Origin: Absidia repens
Lineage: Eukaryota; Mucoromycota; Mucoromycetes; Mucorales; Cunninghamellaceae
Direction: 5' to 3'
NCBI GenBank assembly: GCA_002105175.1
Contig: MCGE01000005.1
Coordinates: 1,364,001 to 1,428,000, forward strand
DNA length: 64,000 nt
Shown in pieces: positions 1 to 11,041 of this stretch; position 1 is the first letter of the stretch; the number at the start of each line of letters is the position of its first letter. The translations under genes were made by a program, and so were the position numbers. The notes under the pieces were generated by a model that saw nothing but the letters and a program-made list of their open reading frames with translations, searched no databases and was not told where the DNA came from.

Positions 1-550
1 ATACACCTCAGTACGCAAGTTGCAAAAATCAATTTCCTGGTCAAAGAGTTTGGTGGTTGCTGTTTCAAGGTGTTTCGATTTGGCGGGGTTGCTATCAATC
101 TTCGAGATAGACCGTGTGGCGAGGCCTTGTTGGTGAAGGTAGTTATTGCAGTACGTGGCGAATTCGAACCCCATCATATTGTTAATAGCAATATCCAAAT
201 CATTTGATTCCATTCCCAAAAGCTTTTAAACAAAATCATAGTAAGAGAAAGGAATTATCAGTATATAGCCTTTTGGGTAGCATGTCCTTCATTTTTGAAG
301 CCTTTACCTTGTCACGAACCCAGCCGCCAGCAATACGAGATTCAATCCGGGGTAGATCAGGTCGTTCCGTTGATATGTGATCAGATACCTTTTGAAGAAG
401 AGTGCAAATACGTGATTCATTTTCAGTCAAACCAATTTTCATGTCGACGCCGTTTTTTGCAATCCCATATGATTTCGACTGTAATGATTGCTGTTGCCCG
501 AAATGACTTGCTGGTATGTCGTTCTGTTCCACGTTGGAAGTTGTATTCAT
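1..550 (-). CDS. CCA1: CCA tRNA nucleotidyltransferase, N-terminal part (cut by window edge)
   Basis: Adds or repairs the 3' CCA end of tRNAs, in the nucleus/cytosol and mitochondria in fungi. The gene runs off the left edge, so only the first about 155 residues are visible. Exon 1 is 308-550 (ATG at 550-548) and exon 2 is 1-222; the intron 223-307 has GT and AG ends on the minus strand and keeps phase 0. Across the junction the protein reads RIAGGWVRDK, then LLGMESNDLDIAINNMMG, which is the nucleotidyltransferase signature of the class II poly(A) polymerase/CCA family: a G-G-x-V-R-D motif followed by the metal-binding D-x-D (DLDIA). A frame continues upstream of the chosen ATG through a TTG only, so I kept the ATG. 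No clear mitochondrial presequence is seen at this start. The gene is divergent from RPS13. Confidence 0.9.
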
Positions 551-1266
551 ATTGCAGTGGGATCGTTTAAAATTATTCAGTTTCAAGAAAAAGGAAGGGA
601 ATGTGTGGTGAGTTTGATAACGATGGAGGAAAAATATAAATCGAGAAAAAGCAATGAATTATTTTTTTTAGCCGCCTGCGTGTCTGGAGTAAGCTGGCTG
701 GCACTTTGTAACTCAGACAGCTGCCCAATAACAACAGTAAATACTTTATGCACTTGAAGCCATCATTATATACAGAAGTATTTTCTGCGAAGTAGTTACA
801 GTATAGTTTTACTTTCCTTATTTAAAAATTTTAGGGTGCTACAGTTTTTCCACAAGTTATTTGACGTCTATTACATTCTTCATAGCCAATAGTTTACAAC
901 TCAAATGGTCCCAATTGGTAGAAAGGAACCTCTCCATCATCGTACAGCCCGCCCATGGCTTGTAGCCACATAAACCTCAATGATTGAGTAGGATGGACAA
1001 GTTTTTCATTCAACTTAAATAAACCTCTGCCGTTAATATGATGTGCTGTGTAATTGGGTTATTTTATTTAATACAGGGCCAAGTTTAAAGTGACGCCCAG
1101 TCATTGACACGCAGGGTCCTTTTGAAGCCCAGGCTCAAGGTGGCCCTGAATCGGGGATTGACAAATGTGGCTTGCGGTGGTAGATCAAAAGACAAATTTT
1201 TTCACAGCTGAATACCTTTTCCCCTTCTCTTTCTTTTTCCCAACTTTCTTAATCTAATCAGTCAAC
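551..1266. promoter_or_regulatory. Divergent intergenic region between CCA1 and RPS13
   Basis: About 716 bp separate two divergent start codons, so both promoters must lie here. The last 60 bp before the RPS13 ATG are CT-rich, as is usual for fungal ribosomal protein leaders. I recognise no specific operator and no coding region; the short open frames present lack gene-like features. Confidence 0.5.
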
Positions 1267-2039
1267 ATGGGTCGCATGGTAAAATATTCACAACGCAATG
1301 CAAGGGCCACTGAATAAAAAATATTCTTGAAACTAACCTGGTTTTATTTTTTTTATAGCACACTCCCGGTAAAGGTATCTCTAGCAGTGCCCTCCCTTAT
1401 CGTCGTACTCCTCCTTCTTGGGTCAAGACCTCTCCTGAAGAAGTTGTTGACATGATCTGCAAGAACGCCAAGAAGGGTCTCTCCCCCGCTCAAATTGGTG
1501 TCATCCTCCGTGATTCTCATGGTATCCCTCAAGTCAAGGGTGTTACTGGTAACAAGATTCTTCGTATCCTCAAGTCCAGCGGTCTCGCTCCCGAAATCCC
1601 TGAAGATTTGTACCACTTGATCAAGAAGGCCGTCTCCATCCGCAAGCATATGGAACGTAACCGCAAGGACAAGGGCTCCAAGTACCGTTTGATTCTCATT
1701 GAATCCCGTATTCACCGTCTCGCTCGTTACTACAAGACCTCCGGCCAATTGCCTCCCAACTGGAAATAGTATCCTTTTTTATGTGTTATAAATGTTGTTG
1801 CATGCATGTTGTTTATAGTGGAGTTAGCTCAAGGTATTTTTTTAATGCCTTTGACCGCAAATCACCATTATAGAACGAAACAGTTTCATTATTTTTATAT
1901 CTATATTTGACATTACACCTACTGTATGTTGCTCTCCCTTTCTAGGGTGGCGCATTATTGGTGATTGTCTACCCTTAACCTCGATTTTTTCTTTTCTTTC
2001 AATAGTGAATCTGCTACTGCTTCCACTATGGTTGCCTAA
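1267..2039 (+). CDS. RPS13: 40S ribosomal protein S13 (uS15)
   Basis: Structural protein of the small ribosomal subunit. Three coding exons: 1267-1278 (only MGRM, 12 nt), 1359-1768 and 2006-2039. The long open frame would stop at 1767-1769 after PPNWK, 11 residues short of the family. A GT at 1769 and an AG at 2004-2005 join it to a 34-nt exon encoding [11 protein letters not shown] and TAA. This restores the expected eukaryotic S13 tail and gives 151 residues, the usual family length. The body contains [16 protein letters not shown], the conserved [16 protein letters not shown] and [12 protein letters not shown]. The second intron (237 bp) is long for this window; I looked for snoRNA boxes in it and found no convincing pair. 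The first coding exon of four codons is typical of intron-rich ribosomal protein genes. Confidence 0.95.
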
Positions 2040-2725
2040 ACTGCATGATTTATCCAATCTATTTATGGTGGTGTTACATAGTTGGTCAAGATGCATTGAA
2101 GAAGATGTTATATTTAGCTTAGTCTACTTTTCTCAGTTATCCTCTTTGCCCATGTGGTATTCATCATGAATAAACAAATTCATTGACTCCTTTATTGTCA
2201 AAATCAAATCATTCTGATTGGTAGAATACAGGGTGCGGGTGGGTGTCAATGGTAAAGTTCCTGCACGTGTTACAGCGGACTCACAGTCACTTTAAATTCC
2301 CGCCATAAGAACAGCCCAAAGCTTTTTTTTTTTGTTTCTTTCCTTTTTTCTTCCACTTGAACCTCGACCCACCCCCATTCCCTATTGTTGTACCAATATC
2401 TTCGCAACGTGTTTGCCTTTTATTTTACTTCCTTTTTTTTATCTTCTTCCATATATATAAATATTTTTATATTATTTATATAGACCATTTTTTACTGCTG
2501 AAAACATTATTTCCTCTTGTCTTCTTCCTACCCAAACAAGAAGATACTCAATAGTCAACACTACGCTTCTTTGAAACAAACTCCTCAATCGTAACAACAC
2601 TTTTTCCCCTCTTTATTTAAAACACACAACTTTTTTTTGGTCTTTATTCTCCGCCTTTGATATCATCCCTTCCATTTACATTTGTTCACTTTTATACATC
2701 CTTCAATCTTCCATCTAATTCAACA
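2040..2725. other. Intergenic region between RPS13 and VAC8
   Basis: Holds the RPS13 3' end and the VAC8 promoter and leader. From about 2320 to 2725 it is strongly T/C-rich, as in other leaders of this window. No coding frame with gene-like features is seen. Confidence 0.5.
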
Positions 2726-5347
2726 ATGGGAAATACTTGCAGTGCTTGTCAGGATTGCTGTGGAAGTAAGTATATGAAGAATGTACAAGCCAATGAACGT
2801 ATGACTGATGCGTATTTTTCACTATGTAGAAAAAAACAAGTCTGGTTTGTATGAACCTCTCTTACAAGAAAATGAACGCGAAGCAATTGCCGAGCTATTG
2901 CAATATTTGGAAAGTAGGTCTACGTTTTTACTTTTACTCTTAATCCTGTATCCATCTTATTCAAACTTTCTCTTTTGATACTTAGATCGAAGTCATACCA
3001 ATTTCTTTGAAGGCGAACCATTAAGACCGCTGTCTACATTAGCTTATTCTGATAATGTAGACTTGCAACGTTCTGCTGCATTGGCCTTTGCCGAAATCAC
3101 CGAAAAAGGTAATGGCTGGGGAGGATGTTTTTTTTGGGGGGGAGGACGGAACAGTTTGTTGGGAATTGGGTGTCGATTAGTGGGTAACTGGTGATGATGA
3201 TTTCTTTTCTATTATTTTATTCAACAGATGTACGCCAAGTTGGCCGCGAAACTCTGGACCCTATTTTATTTTTGTTGCAATCCCATGATATTGAAGTTCA
3301 ACGGGCAGCCAGTGCAGCTTTAGGCAATTTGGCTGTCAATAGTAAGTGTGAAACATGAAATACTCCTGATGACATTGATGATGATACTCAGTAGAAGCAT
3401 TCTTTTTTCCTGTATAGCTGAAAACAAACTATTGATTGTCAAACTCGGTGGATTGGAACAACTTATTCGTCAAATGGGCAGTCCAAATGTAGAGGTGCAG
3501 TGCAACGCTGTGGGCTGTATTACCAACCTTGCTACACATGGTAAATTCTCTTCCTCCCTCCCCGATCTTACCATCTAACAAACGGAAATAGTCCAACTCA
3601 ATTTTCACTTTTATTTCATGTAGATGAAAATAAGGCCAAAATTGCTAAATCAGATGCCCTTCGCTTACTGGTGGATTTGGCACGCTCCAAGGATCAGCGG
3701 GTACAACGGAACGCAACAGGGGCTCTTTTAAATATGACCCATACACGTAAGCGGAATTAAACATATCACCAACAATAATAGGTCTTCAAATTTTGAAAAT
3801 TGAATTGGTATACTGACGCTTCTTTTTTTAAACCTATCCCCCCTCTTCTTTTGATTGATTACATATAGAGGAAAACCGACAACAACTGGTAAATGCGGGT
3901 GCCATTCCGGTGCTTATTGGCCTGTTAAGCTCCCAAGATGCTGATGTCCAATATTACTGTACTACAGCCCTCAGCAACATAGCGGTTGATGGTAATGTCA
4001 TGTGAAGTGTGGAAGATTTGATCATTTGGGTCGCTGTATAGATACTCATTTTCAATTTTTTATTAGCGAACAACCGGAAAAAACTAGCTCAAACTGACTC
4101 TCGACTTGTTCAATACCTGATCGCTTTGATGGACACTAAGAGCTTGAAGGTACAGTGCCAAGCAGCACTAGCGTTACGAAATTTGGCTTCAGATGGTAAG
4201 TGAAATGGAATCAAACAAGTTACGTACCGAGACGACGCTGACCAGTTTTATTTCTTTTGTAGAAAAATATCAATTGGAAATCGTGCGATGTAAGGGTCTC
4301 CCTCCTCTTCTCCGTTTGCTGAGATCATCGTTTTTACCGCTCATCTTGTCCTCGGTCGCTTGTATACGAAATATATCCATTCACCCTACCAACGAATCAC
4401 CCATCATTGACGAAGGCTTTGTCAATCCTTTGATCGAACTTTTATCTTACGACGAGAACGAAGAAATACAGTGTCACGCCATATCAACACTACGTAATTT
4501 GGCGGCAAGCTCGGAACGGAACAAGCGCGCTATCATTGAAGCTGGTGCTGTTGAACGAATCAAAAGCCTTATCAACCAAGTCCCAACAAGTGTCCAAACC
4601 GAAATGACGGCTGCTATTGCGGTATTGGCTTTGAGTGATGAATTGAAACAACGTTTACTTGGCATGGGTGTTCTGAATGTGTTGGTGCCTCTCACTTCAA
4701 GTCAGAATATGGAAGTGCAAGGAAACTCTGCTGCTGCTATTGGAAATCTCAGTTCAAAAGGTAATAAAGGGTGGGGGCTAGGAAGTCGGAGAATCGATCT
4801 GGAGGCGGTGTAGAATGAAAGTTAACGCCATATTATATATTTATATCTATATCTTCTTCGTAGTCAAGGATTATTCACCGTTTGTCAAGGTATGGAACGA
4901 ACCTGCAGGTGGCCTACATGCGTTTTTGGTGCACTTTTTAAGTGAAAGTCAAGACATTGCATTTCAGCATATTGGTGTTTGGACAGTGGAACAATTTTTA
5001 GAAGGTGGAGGTATGACATACGAGAAAAAAGAGTATTGAATGTATGTGGAAAAATGAAGGTTAAACTTATGACTATTTTTTGGGTGTTAGATCAGGATCT
5101 TGTATCAAAAATATCCCAATCGAATGAAATCGTCCCCTGTATCAGACGCATTGCCTACACGTCATCTCAAAACAAACCGAAATCAGCATACGACTCAGCG
5201 GAAGAAACCTCAGAAGACATGGAGGGTGATATCGTTGGATTGGCGAAACGAGTGATGGAAGTGATTCAAAAAGACGGTGATGCTGCAGGACAATATCAGG
5301 ATGATGAAGAGCCACAGCGACAAACGAAAGAAGAGGAACAGCGGTAA
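2726..5347 (+). CDS. VAC8: Vacuolar armadillo-repeat protein Vac8
   Basis: Vac8 is a lipid-anchored vacuole-surface scaffold used in vacuole inheritance, nucleus-vacuole contacts and autophagy (it binds Atg13 in yeast). Eleven exons: 2726-2765, 2830-2913, 2986-3108, 3228-3341, 3418-3540, 3624-3746, 3869-3991, 4067-4195, 4263-4760, 4864-5010, 5091-5347, giving 586 residues (yeast Vac8 has 578). The N-terminus [12 protein letters not shown] has Gly2 for myristoylation and nearby Cys for palmitoylation. [15 protein letters not shown] then leads into tandem armadillo repeats with recurrent N-A-x-G-x-L/I-x-N-L cores. The acidic C-terminal tail after the last repeat is typical. All internal junctions are phase 1, and five exons are exactly 123 nt, one ARM repeat each. 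A poly(A) signal lies at 5570. Identification is firm; exact donors of a few introns are by eye. Confidence 0.95.
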
Positions 5348-5569
5348 AGGACTGCATTGATACATAACGCTCCTAGTCTTCACCACCCTTATCATTATTT
5401 TTATTTATTACCCACCCTTTGTTTTATTTTATACATCCCCACCCTTTTATTCATATATTTCATTCAACATCGATATCCCTATCTTCACCATTTGGTGTTT
5501 TTTTTTAGCCACGAACTACTTTCCTCCCCCTTCTCCTATCATATTTTATCTCTACCCTTGATCAAACTC

Positions 5570-5575
5570 AATAAA
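5570..5575 (+). terminator. Poly(A) signal AATAAA of VAC8
   Basis: AATAAA 223 bp after the VAC8 stop codon, within T-rich 3' sequence. Confidence 0.5.
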
Positions 5576-6369
5576 ATGAAAATACAAAGATATTACTATA
5601 TTGCATTACATTAGTTTATTTGACTCTCTTTTATATTTTGGAACAAGGATGGTACTGGTAGTGATATGTATATAGTGATGTTTGGTCATGGGCATATCGA
5701 CCTTTTTTTTTTAATGATATAGAGGGACTATGTTATGATGATTTTATGATATTGATTCGATAACGGCGTCGTACCATCTTTCCGTTGATAGAATCAACGG
5801 GTGGAGGTACAAAAATTTATGCTCTGCTTTTTTCCTTGAACACCGCTATTATCCCACCCACCGCTTTTTTGTGCGACATGTCACAGTCAATCACAGGCAC
5901 CTTCCCCATATGTACAACATATAGGACCAGACGTGCCGTTTTACATCCTTACCACCAAAAATACAATTTGCCAGTCGGTCTCCTGATTATATCCTATATC
6001 CTTGCCACTTCGTATTAATTTTGTGGTTTATCAATAAATACATATATTATTACCAAATCCCTCATTAAGTTGTTTGCTCATGATCATTTAGTTATTATAC
6101 GTTAGTCACTTGCCTTTTGATTTCTACCAATTCATTTTTTACAAAACTTTTATTTCACTTCAACCCTTCCTTATTTTTTATGTGCATGCGTCTTTTTTAA
6201 TTCATTTTGTGTTTATATTACTTGAATAAACATTCTGGTATACTACTGAAGCTTTTGAATATGTCTAAAAATGGTATGCACTACTGGTCAAAAATTATTA
6301 ATATTTGCTTTGATGGTGTAATTATCATAGAGAATTAATTACTTCGTTTGACGGGGGCGAGCCTGTCTC

Positions 6370-6525
6370 ATGGATCCACATACATCAATATACATTTCTC
6401 CCGTAATTTACAATAAAAACGAAGACAATCATCAACGAAAATTTGGTGAAGAACCTGTATCAACACAGAATACTTTGAAACATTTCAAATCAGATCAATA
6501 TGATGCACGACTATACTTGTTATAA
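6370..6525 (+). other. Small open frame of 51 codons, unassigned
   Basis: An ATG-initiated frame ending with TAA at 6523-6525. Its product is hydrophilic and not low in complexity, unlike most chance frames here. A different frame just upstream (about 6331-6405) reads FDGGEPVSWIHIHQY, which faintly resembles the N-terminal region of Ty3/gypsy-type Gag proteins. I cannot tell a small gene from an old element fragment or chance. Confidence 0.15.
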
Positions 6526-6871
6526 GAGCATTGACGGACTATATACAGTAGTATGTATATGTACAGTACACTGAAAGTGGTCCAGTTTATTATACCGAGG
6601 AACTATTGCGTTGTATTGAGTCGCAGTAATATCAATTAAGTGATGATGTTTTATTCTGACTGCCACCAATGATATCTTATGCTGGGCTATATTTTTTTTT
6701 TTGGTTCACTAGCAGGCCATGTACAAATTTTTGTATTTGATTTCCCGAAATCCGTTTTTTTTTTTTTTTTTTTTTTTTTTTGTCTCTCTCTTTTTGTAGT
6801 CCTCCTCTCTTTTTATTAATCATCTTGTATACAATCGGCATTTCGTTCTTTTATATTTACATTTTCTACTT

Positions 6872-7878
6872 ATGGAAGACCGTAACAACATCTCACCAAC
6901 AACTCCTCAACTTTGTACAGCCGGCTGTGGATTTTACGGCAGTGAACATTTTCTTGGTCTTTGTTCAAAATGTTATGCTGCGAAAAATAAAGGTAAAAAA
7001 CATCACATCTTTTATTTTATTATCTTTGTACCATTGCTTTCTTTTTTTAATTATTTTTGAGATATATGGGTAAATAGGTGTCTCATCAACTTCACCAAAA
7101 CCACCTGGCACCGAAATTAAACAATCAACTGCTAAAGGCAAGAACACAAACGACGATACTGACGCAAAACTAGATGACACCAATATGTTACCACGCAAAC
7201 ATCCTCGACCGTCATCAATTCTCTTGGAAGATCGTGATCAATCATCTTCAACAGTCCCTTCATCCCGTCCATCTTCATCAACAACAACAACAGGAGCTGC
7301 AACAACAGCAACAACAGCGGCACCAGCGGCAGCAGTACCAACAGCAGAAGGAAATATCAAAGCGACTACGGAACCAGCGAAGACGATAATACCCAGGCCA
7401 ACAACTTTAACGAATACAGACTCGGTTAGCAGTAGTGAAACGAATACACCTGAAGAATCCAAAAAACCAGTACAAACAAACAAAGGCCGATGCTTCAAAT
7501 GTAGAGTCAAGGTAAGTAAAACACAAACATATCATAGTGGCCAGGGAAGACAAAGAAATCCGGGAAAATCACTGTCTTTTTGGTACTCGTTCTCATTCAT
7601 GAACTTTATTATAGGTACCTCTGGCGAAACAAACAATCAACAAGTGTAGATGTGAATATGTATTTTGTGACTCCCATCGATTTCCTGAACGACATGACTG
7701 TGAAATAGATTATGCCAAGATTGGGCGAGGTAAGAGAAACTAATAGAAGATGCATGGTGGATGCTCACTTTTCAACTAATCTCTTTTATCTTCTCTAGAC
7801 ATACTCGCCAAGAATAATCCCAAATTGCGTGAACGACCTAAAGGTGGAACATCTTTTCAAAGAATTGATAGTCTTTAG
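6872..7878 (+). CDS. A20/AN1-type zinc-finger protein (stress-associated protein family)
   Basis: Likely ubiquitin-binding, stress-linked regulator of the SAP/ZFAND5-6 type. Four exons: 6872-6992, 7078-7511, 7615-7729, 7799-7878, giving 249 residues. N-terminal A20 finger: C-x3-C-x11-C-x2-C in LCTAGCGFYGSEHFLGLCSK, near residues 15-35. A long Ser/Thr/Ala-rich linker with TTTTGAATTATTAA-type low complexity follows. The C-terminal AN1 finger begins GRCFKCRVK and continues over the next exon with CRCEYVFCDSHRFPERHDC, supplying the C-x-C-x4-C-x2-H-x5-H-x-C ligands. The tail RERPKGGTSFQRID resembles the end of other family members (KLxKI-type). The A20 finger in this family binds ubiquitin and the AN1 finger coordinates two zincs; that is family knowledge. 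A 27-T tract lies about 90 bp before the start codon. AATAAA follows at 8028. Confidence 0.92.
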
Positions 7879-8027
7879 AGTGTCTATTTCCTTTCCCCTC
7901 CCCCTCCTCCTTTTCCCTATATTTGCAATATTTAGTATAGTTTTAGGATGATTATCCTTTTTTTTTTTTTTTTTATTACCTCCCTCACCTTTTTGATCAA
8001 CAATACATCATTTTCTTATCACTTACA

Positions 8028-8033
8028 AATAAA
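8028..8033 (+). terminator. Poly(A) signal AATAAA of the A20/AN1 gene
   Basis: AATAAA about 150 bp after the stop codon at 7878. Confidence 0.45.
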
Positions 8034-8169
8034 CAATGATGATGATAATTTGCATATGCTTTAGGGTAGATCAACCGGTAGGTAGATTTCGTTAAACTCT
8101 GCAATACCCATTACTAGTTTCCCTCAATTTTTATTACTTCTTTTTTTTTTTTTTTTTTTTTTTTTTTTG

Positions 8170-8880
8170 ATAGCAGAGCGTTTCTACTTTACAGTCAACG
8201 ATCTTGCTGGCGAAAATTGACAGCGTTGTTGGCATCAACAACCCATCTTGCTTCAGTATACCACTTGCAACTCAAATATCGGCAATATCCCTCCAGGTGG
8301 TTGTGCCGACCAACCGTATTATATTGATGCGCAGGCTTTCCCTGGACCTGCCTGGCGTTTGACTGGTGCAACAAATTGAAACGAACTGCACTTGGCTATA
8401 TTATAAAGCGGGCCATCAAGGTAAGGAGCCTTCCTTTTATTATTATTATTATTTCTATCATTATTATCATTATTTTATCTATACCCAATCTGTTGTCACT
8501 TGATAGTACCTTCCAATTTCCAAGTAGTGAGGAAAACTTCATGGCTTCTATGACTCCATCGAATGAAAACTACGTAAATGCAATGAAATTGTTGAAACTA
8601 AAATGTGTTTGGTGTGATTGATTCGAAATAACTGTTTACCTTTTTATTTATGTATATTGACACTTTATCTATTTATTTTTATTTTTTATGTATATACTAA
8701 AACAATTTACTCCCGAGGAATCAACACGCAAACTAAAGTTACTCGGCGGGGTGTGATATCAAACAAGACGTGCTATAACTTCGTGAATTTATAGGATCAT
8801 TGGAAAAACCACCAGCACCACCACCACAAGATCAAATGATCGGCGATAGGGTCTACGGGAAAAGAGAAATCCGATAGTTG
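8170..8880 (+). pseudogene. Possible decayed gene for a small cysteine-containing, perhaps secreted, protein
   Basis: Not recognised. Downstream of a run of 28 T (8141-8168) several open stretches in different frames look like pieces of one protein. They are: about 8240-8380 reading TTCNSNIGNIPPGGCADQPY and then AFPGPAWRLTGATN before a stop; a shifted frame reading TNCTWLYYKAGHQ up to a good donor at 8421 (GTAAGG); then, after an AG near 8503, a frame with FPSSEENFMASMTPSNENY; and a last block after an AG near 8793 with EKPPAPPPQDQM ending at a TAG. Joining them needs at least two frame changes, so this is either a broken gene or chance plus unrecognised introns. No start codon is identified. 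Confidence 0.25.
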
Positions 8881-9788
8881 GGATATCTATTATAGAGGCA
8901 TAGTCTAGATGCTGATTAGTTTAGTTTAGTTTTGTCATTTTATCAATAAACTTGTTGCAAAATTGCGTATTATACTCCTACTGTGCTTATTTTTCCGTCG
9001 CTTTTATTATTTGTCCCCATCTTGTTGATATATATATATATTTTTGTGCAATCGGAATTGTAGGAAATGGCTTTGATCATGGTTTCATAATACTAAGCGC
9101 GTGGAAGTTTTCATCAAAGCCACAATAGCTGTTCTATGAAACCGGGAAATAGAAACTGGAGAATGTTGTATATATATATATATATATATTACGTATACTT
9201 TTAGATATATGTTATGACTCCAACCGTAAAAGACTTTTTTTTTCTATTGTTAAAATATGAGCGCAGTAAAAGCACACCGTGACATGGTGATGTGATCAGT
9301 TGTATCGGGAAGGGGTATACCTATCACCATGCTTTTATTTTCATAGCCGCGATTGGTTAAAAATAAAGGTACAATTCTTTTTTTATGGAAAACGTAAACA
9401 AAAATAATATCCTCAGGTCCCGTGATTTCGAGCAGAGACAAAAACGAACTAAAATAGGTTTTATTTTTAGATTGTCAAAGCTGCATTTGGGCGACAAAGA
9501 AAAAAAAAAAAAAAAAAAAAAAAGTCAAGAAGATATAACATGGTATGTAAAAATGTGATCTTTTATTTGATATTTTGATATATGTACAAAGTGAGAGTGA
9601 AGTAATAAGTGGGATATAAATAATATGAGGGATCAAGGAGTTGGAAGAATGATGATATTGGTTAATAAAAAAGGGAGAGAAGTAAAAGGGTTCAAAGGAG
9701 AGTAATTTTGGTTTGATCAAAAAGAAAAATAAAAAACTATACACTAAAAAAAGAAACATATCAAACAATAAATAAATAACAAACTAAT
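8881..9788. other. Intergenic region
   Basis: AT-rich with a (TA)n tract at 9169-9189 and an A-rich tract near 9500-9522. No coding frame with gene-like features is seen. Confidence 0.5.
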
Positions 9789-10742
9789 CTAAACTCTGGC
9801 CAAGCAAGTGTAGCGAGTAAAAAAGTGGAAGGGTTGGTCACTGTCCTTGTTTAAGGAGGGTAAGATAGATTCCACATAGGTATCCTTGATAGAGCCCTGC
9901 CAAGGTTGCACTTGAAGTAATAGTTCTTGATCATCCTTATTCAAAAAGACAGAATTGAAGTAGTCTAAGACTCCCTGAAGATTGTCCGAAGTCGCATCCA
10001 GCAAATCAGGTAAAACATGTCGATCCATGGTTTCAAATATCTGAGTGAGGTGAGTTCCAATATACCGATCGAGCTGGGACGATAGCTGGTCCGAGTTTTC
10101 TAATAAACATTGAGCACTTATGATTGATCCACTGCCATGATGTTGATTATCGACGTCGTCGGTTAAAGATAAAGATGCGCCACATTGATCCATCACAATT
10201 TTTCGTAAGTAAGTTTCTAATGCTGGTTTGCCGAGCTGATCCCCCAAACGGTCCCATTCTAAAGGTAGTTTTCCTTGCGTGTGAGATTGAACGGCGCCGA
10301 AGATTTGAGCCATGAGAATATCGACATCCATAGCGTCTAGTGATGAAGGATTCAAAATGGTTTGCTGATTCGATGACGATGACGATGATGATGATGATGA
10401 TGTTGTTGCTGTTGTTGTTGTTGTAGTCACTGTAATTCGAACATGCTGTTGCACCTGGGTCGCAATGTGTTTGTAGCTTTGTGTTTGAATGGAATCTAAG
10501 TGATCAAATTTCCAATGCGTCGTTATATGCTGTACCAATTGATCCAAGGATACGGCGTAATCGGTAGGCTCAGTAGCGTCGTTGCAATCAGGTCGAATTT
10601 CACTGTTGGAAGTCAATGGATTGTTGGTTTGTTCTAAGGGAGATGTCTGAGACGGTGATGATTGTCGAGGAATGACAGGAAGTGCTTGAGTTGTCGCCCA
10701 TAATAAAATCAACACAAATGAGAGTAAACAACACGTCTTCAT
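9789..10742 (-). CDS. Secreted protein of unknown function
   Basis: Single-exon frame of 317 residues, ATG at 10742, stop at 9789. I do not recognise the family. The N-terminus MKTCCLLSFVLILLWATTQA is a clear signal peptide with probable cleavage after TQA. A Ser/Pro/Thr-rich stretch follows, then a region with TTTTTATTSSSSSS low complexity around residue 105-125 (encoded by GAT/GTT-type trinucleotide runs), and then a hydrophilic, probably helical region (about 130-300) with repeated D-x-L and L-x-Q-L patterns. Only two Cys lie in the mature C-terminal half besides one near the tail (RYTCLARV). No transmembrane helix or GPI signal is seen after the signal peptide. It lies in tandem 300 bp downstream of PPT1. 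It could be a lineage-specific secreted or cell-wall protein; function is open. Confidence 0.7.
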   Translation of the reverse strand: MKTCCLLSFVLILLWATTQALPVIPRQSSPSQTSPLEQTNNPLTSNSEIRPDCNDATEPTDYAVSLDQLVQHITTHWKFDHLDSIQTQSYKHIATQVQQHVRITVTTTTTTATTSSSSSSSSSSNQQTILNPSSLDAMDVDILMAQIFGAVQSHTQGKLPLEWDRLGDQLGKPALETYLRKIVMDQCGASLSLTDDVDNQHHGSGSIISAQCLLENSDQLSSQLDRYIGTHLTQIFETMDRHVLPDLLDATSDNLQGVLDYFNSVFLNKDDQELLLQVQPWQGSIKDTYVESILPSLNKDSDQPFHFFTRYTCLARV

Positions 10743-11041
10743 TATAAAATATCAATATATGATTCAAATATTGTTCAAGTCAAAAATGTATAATTGTAAG
10801 AGTGGGGAGAAGAAGAAGGAAAAGAAGATATATAAAGGTAAAGAAGGAGTGTTTAAATATAGAAGGGAGGGTAAAAAGGGAAAAAAGCGCAGGGAAGTAA
10901 AAGGAGGGAAGGTGACCGGAGTTTCAAAGTAAACCACTTTTTCAGCCCAAAATGGATCGTAACAAAACATAAAATGAGCCACACACTAAGGAAGTAAGCA
11001 TCGGAAAGCCAAGAAAGATAGACGTACCCCAAAATAGACCG

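Larger units (their letters stand above)
5348..6871. other. Intergenic region between VAC8 and the A20/AN1 gene
   Basis: Holds the VAC8 3' UTR and the leader of the next gene, including a run of 27 T at 6755-6781 followed by a CT-rich stretch before the ATG at 6872. Around 6330-6525 there are two overlapping open stretches (see findings); otherwise nothing recognisable. Confidence 0.5.

Noticed and set aside
1769..2005. snoRNA in the long RPS13 intron
   Set aside because: A C-box-like GGTGATT is present but no matching D box or terminal stem, and no H/ACA arrangement.
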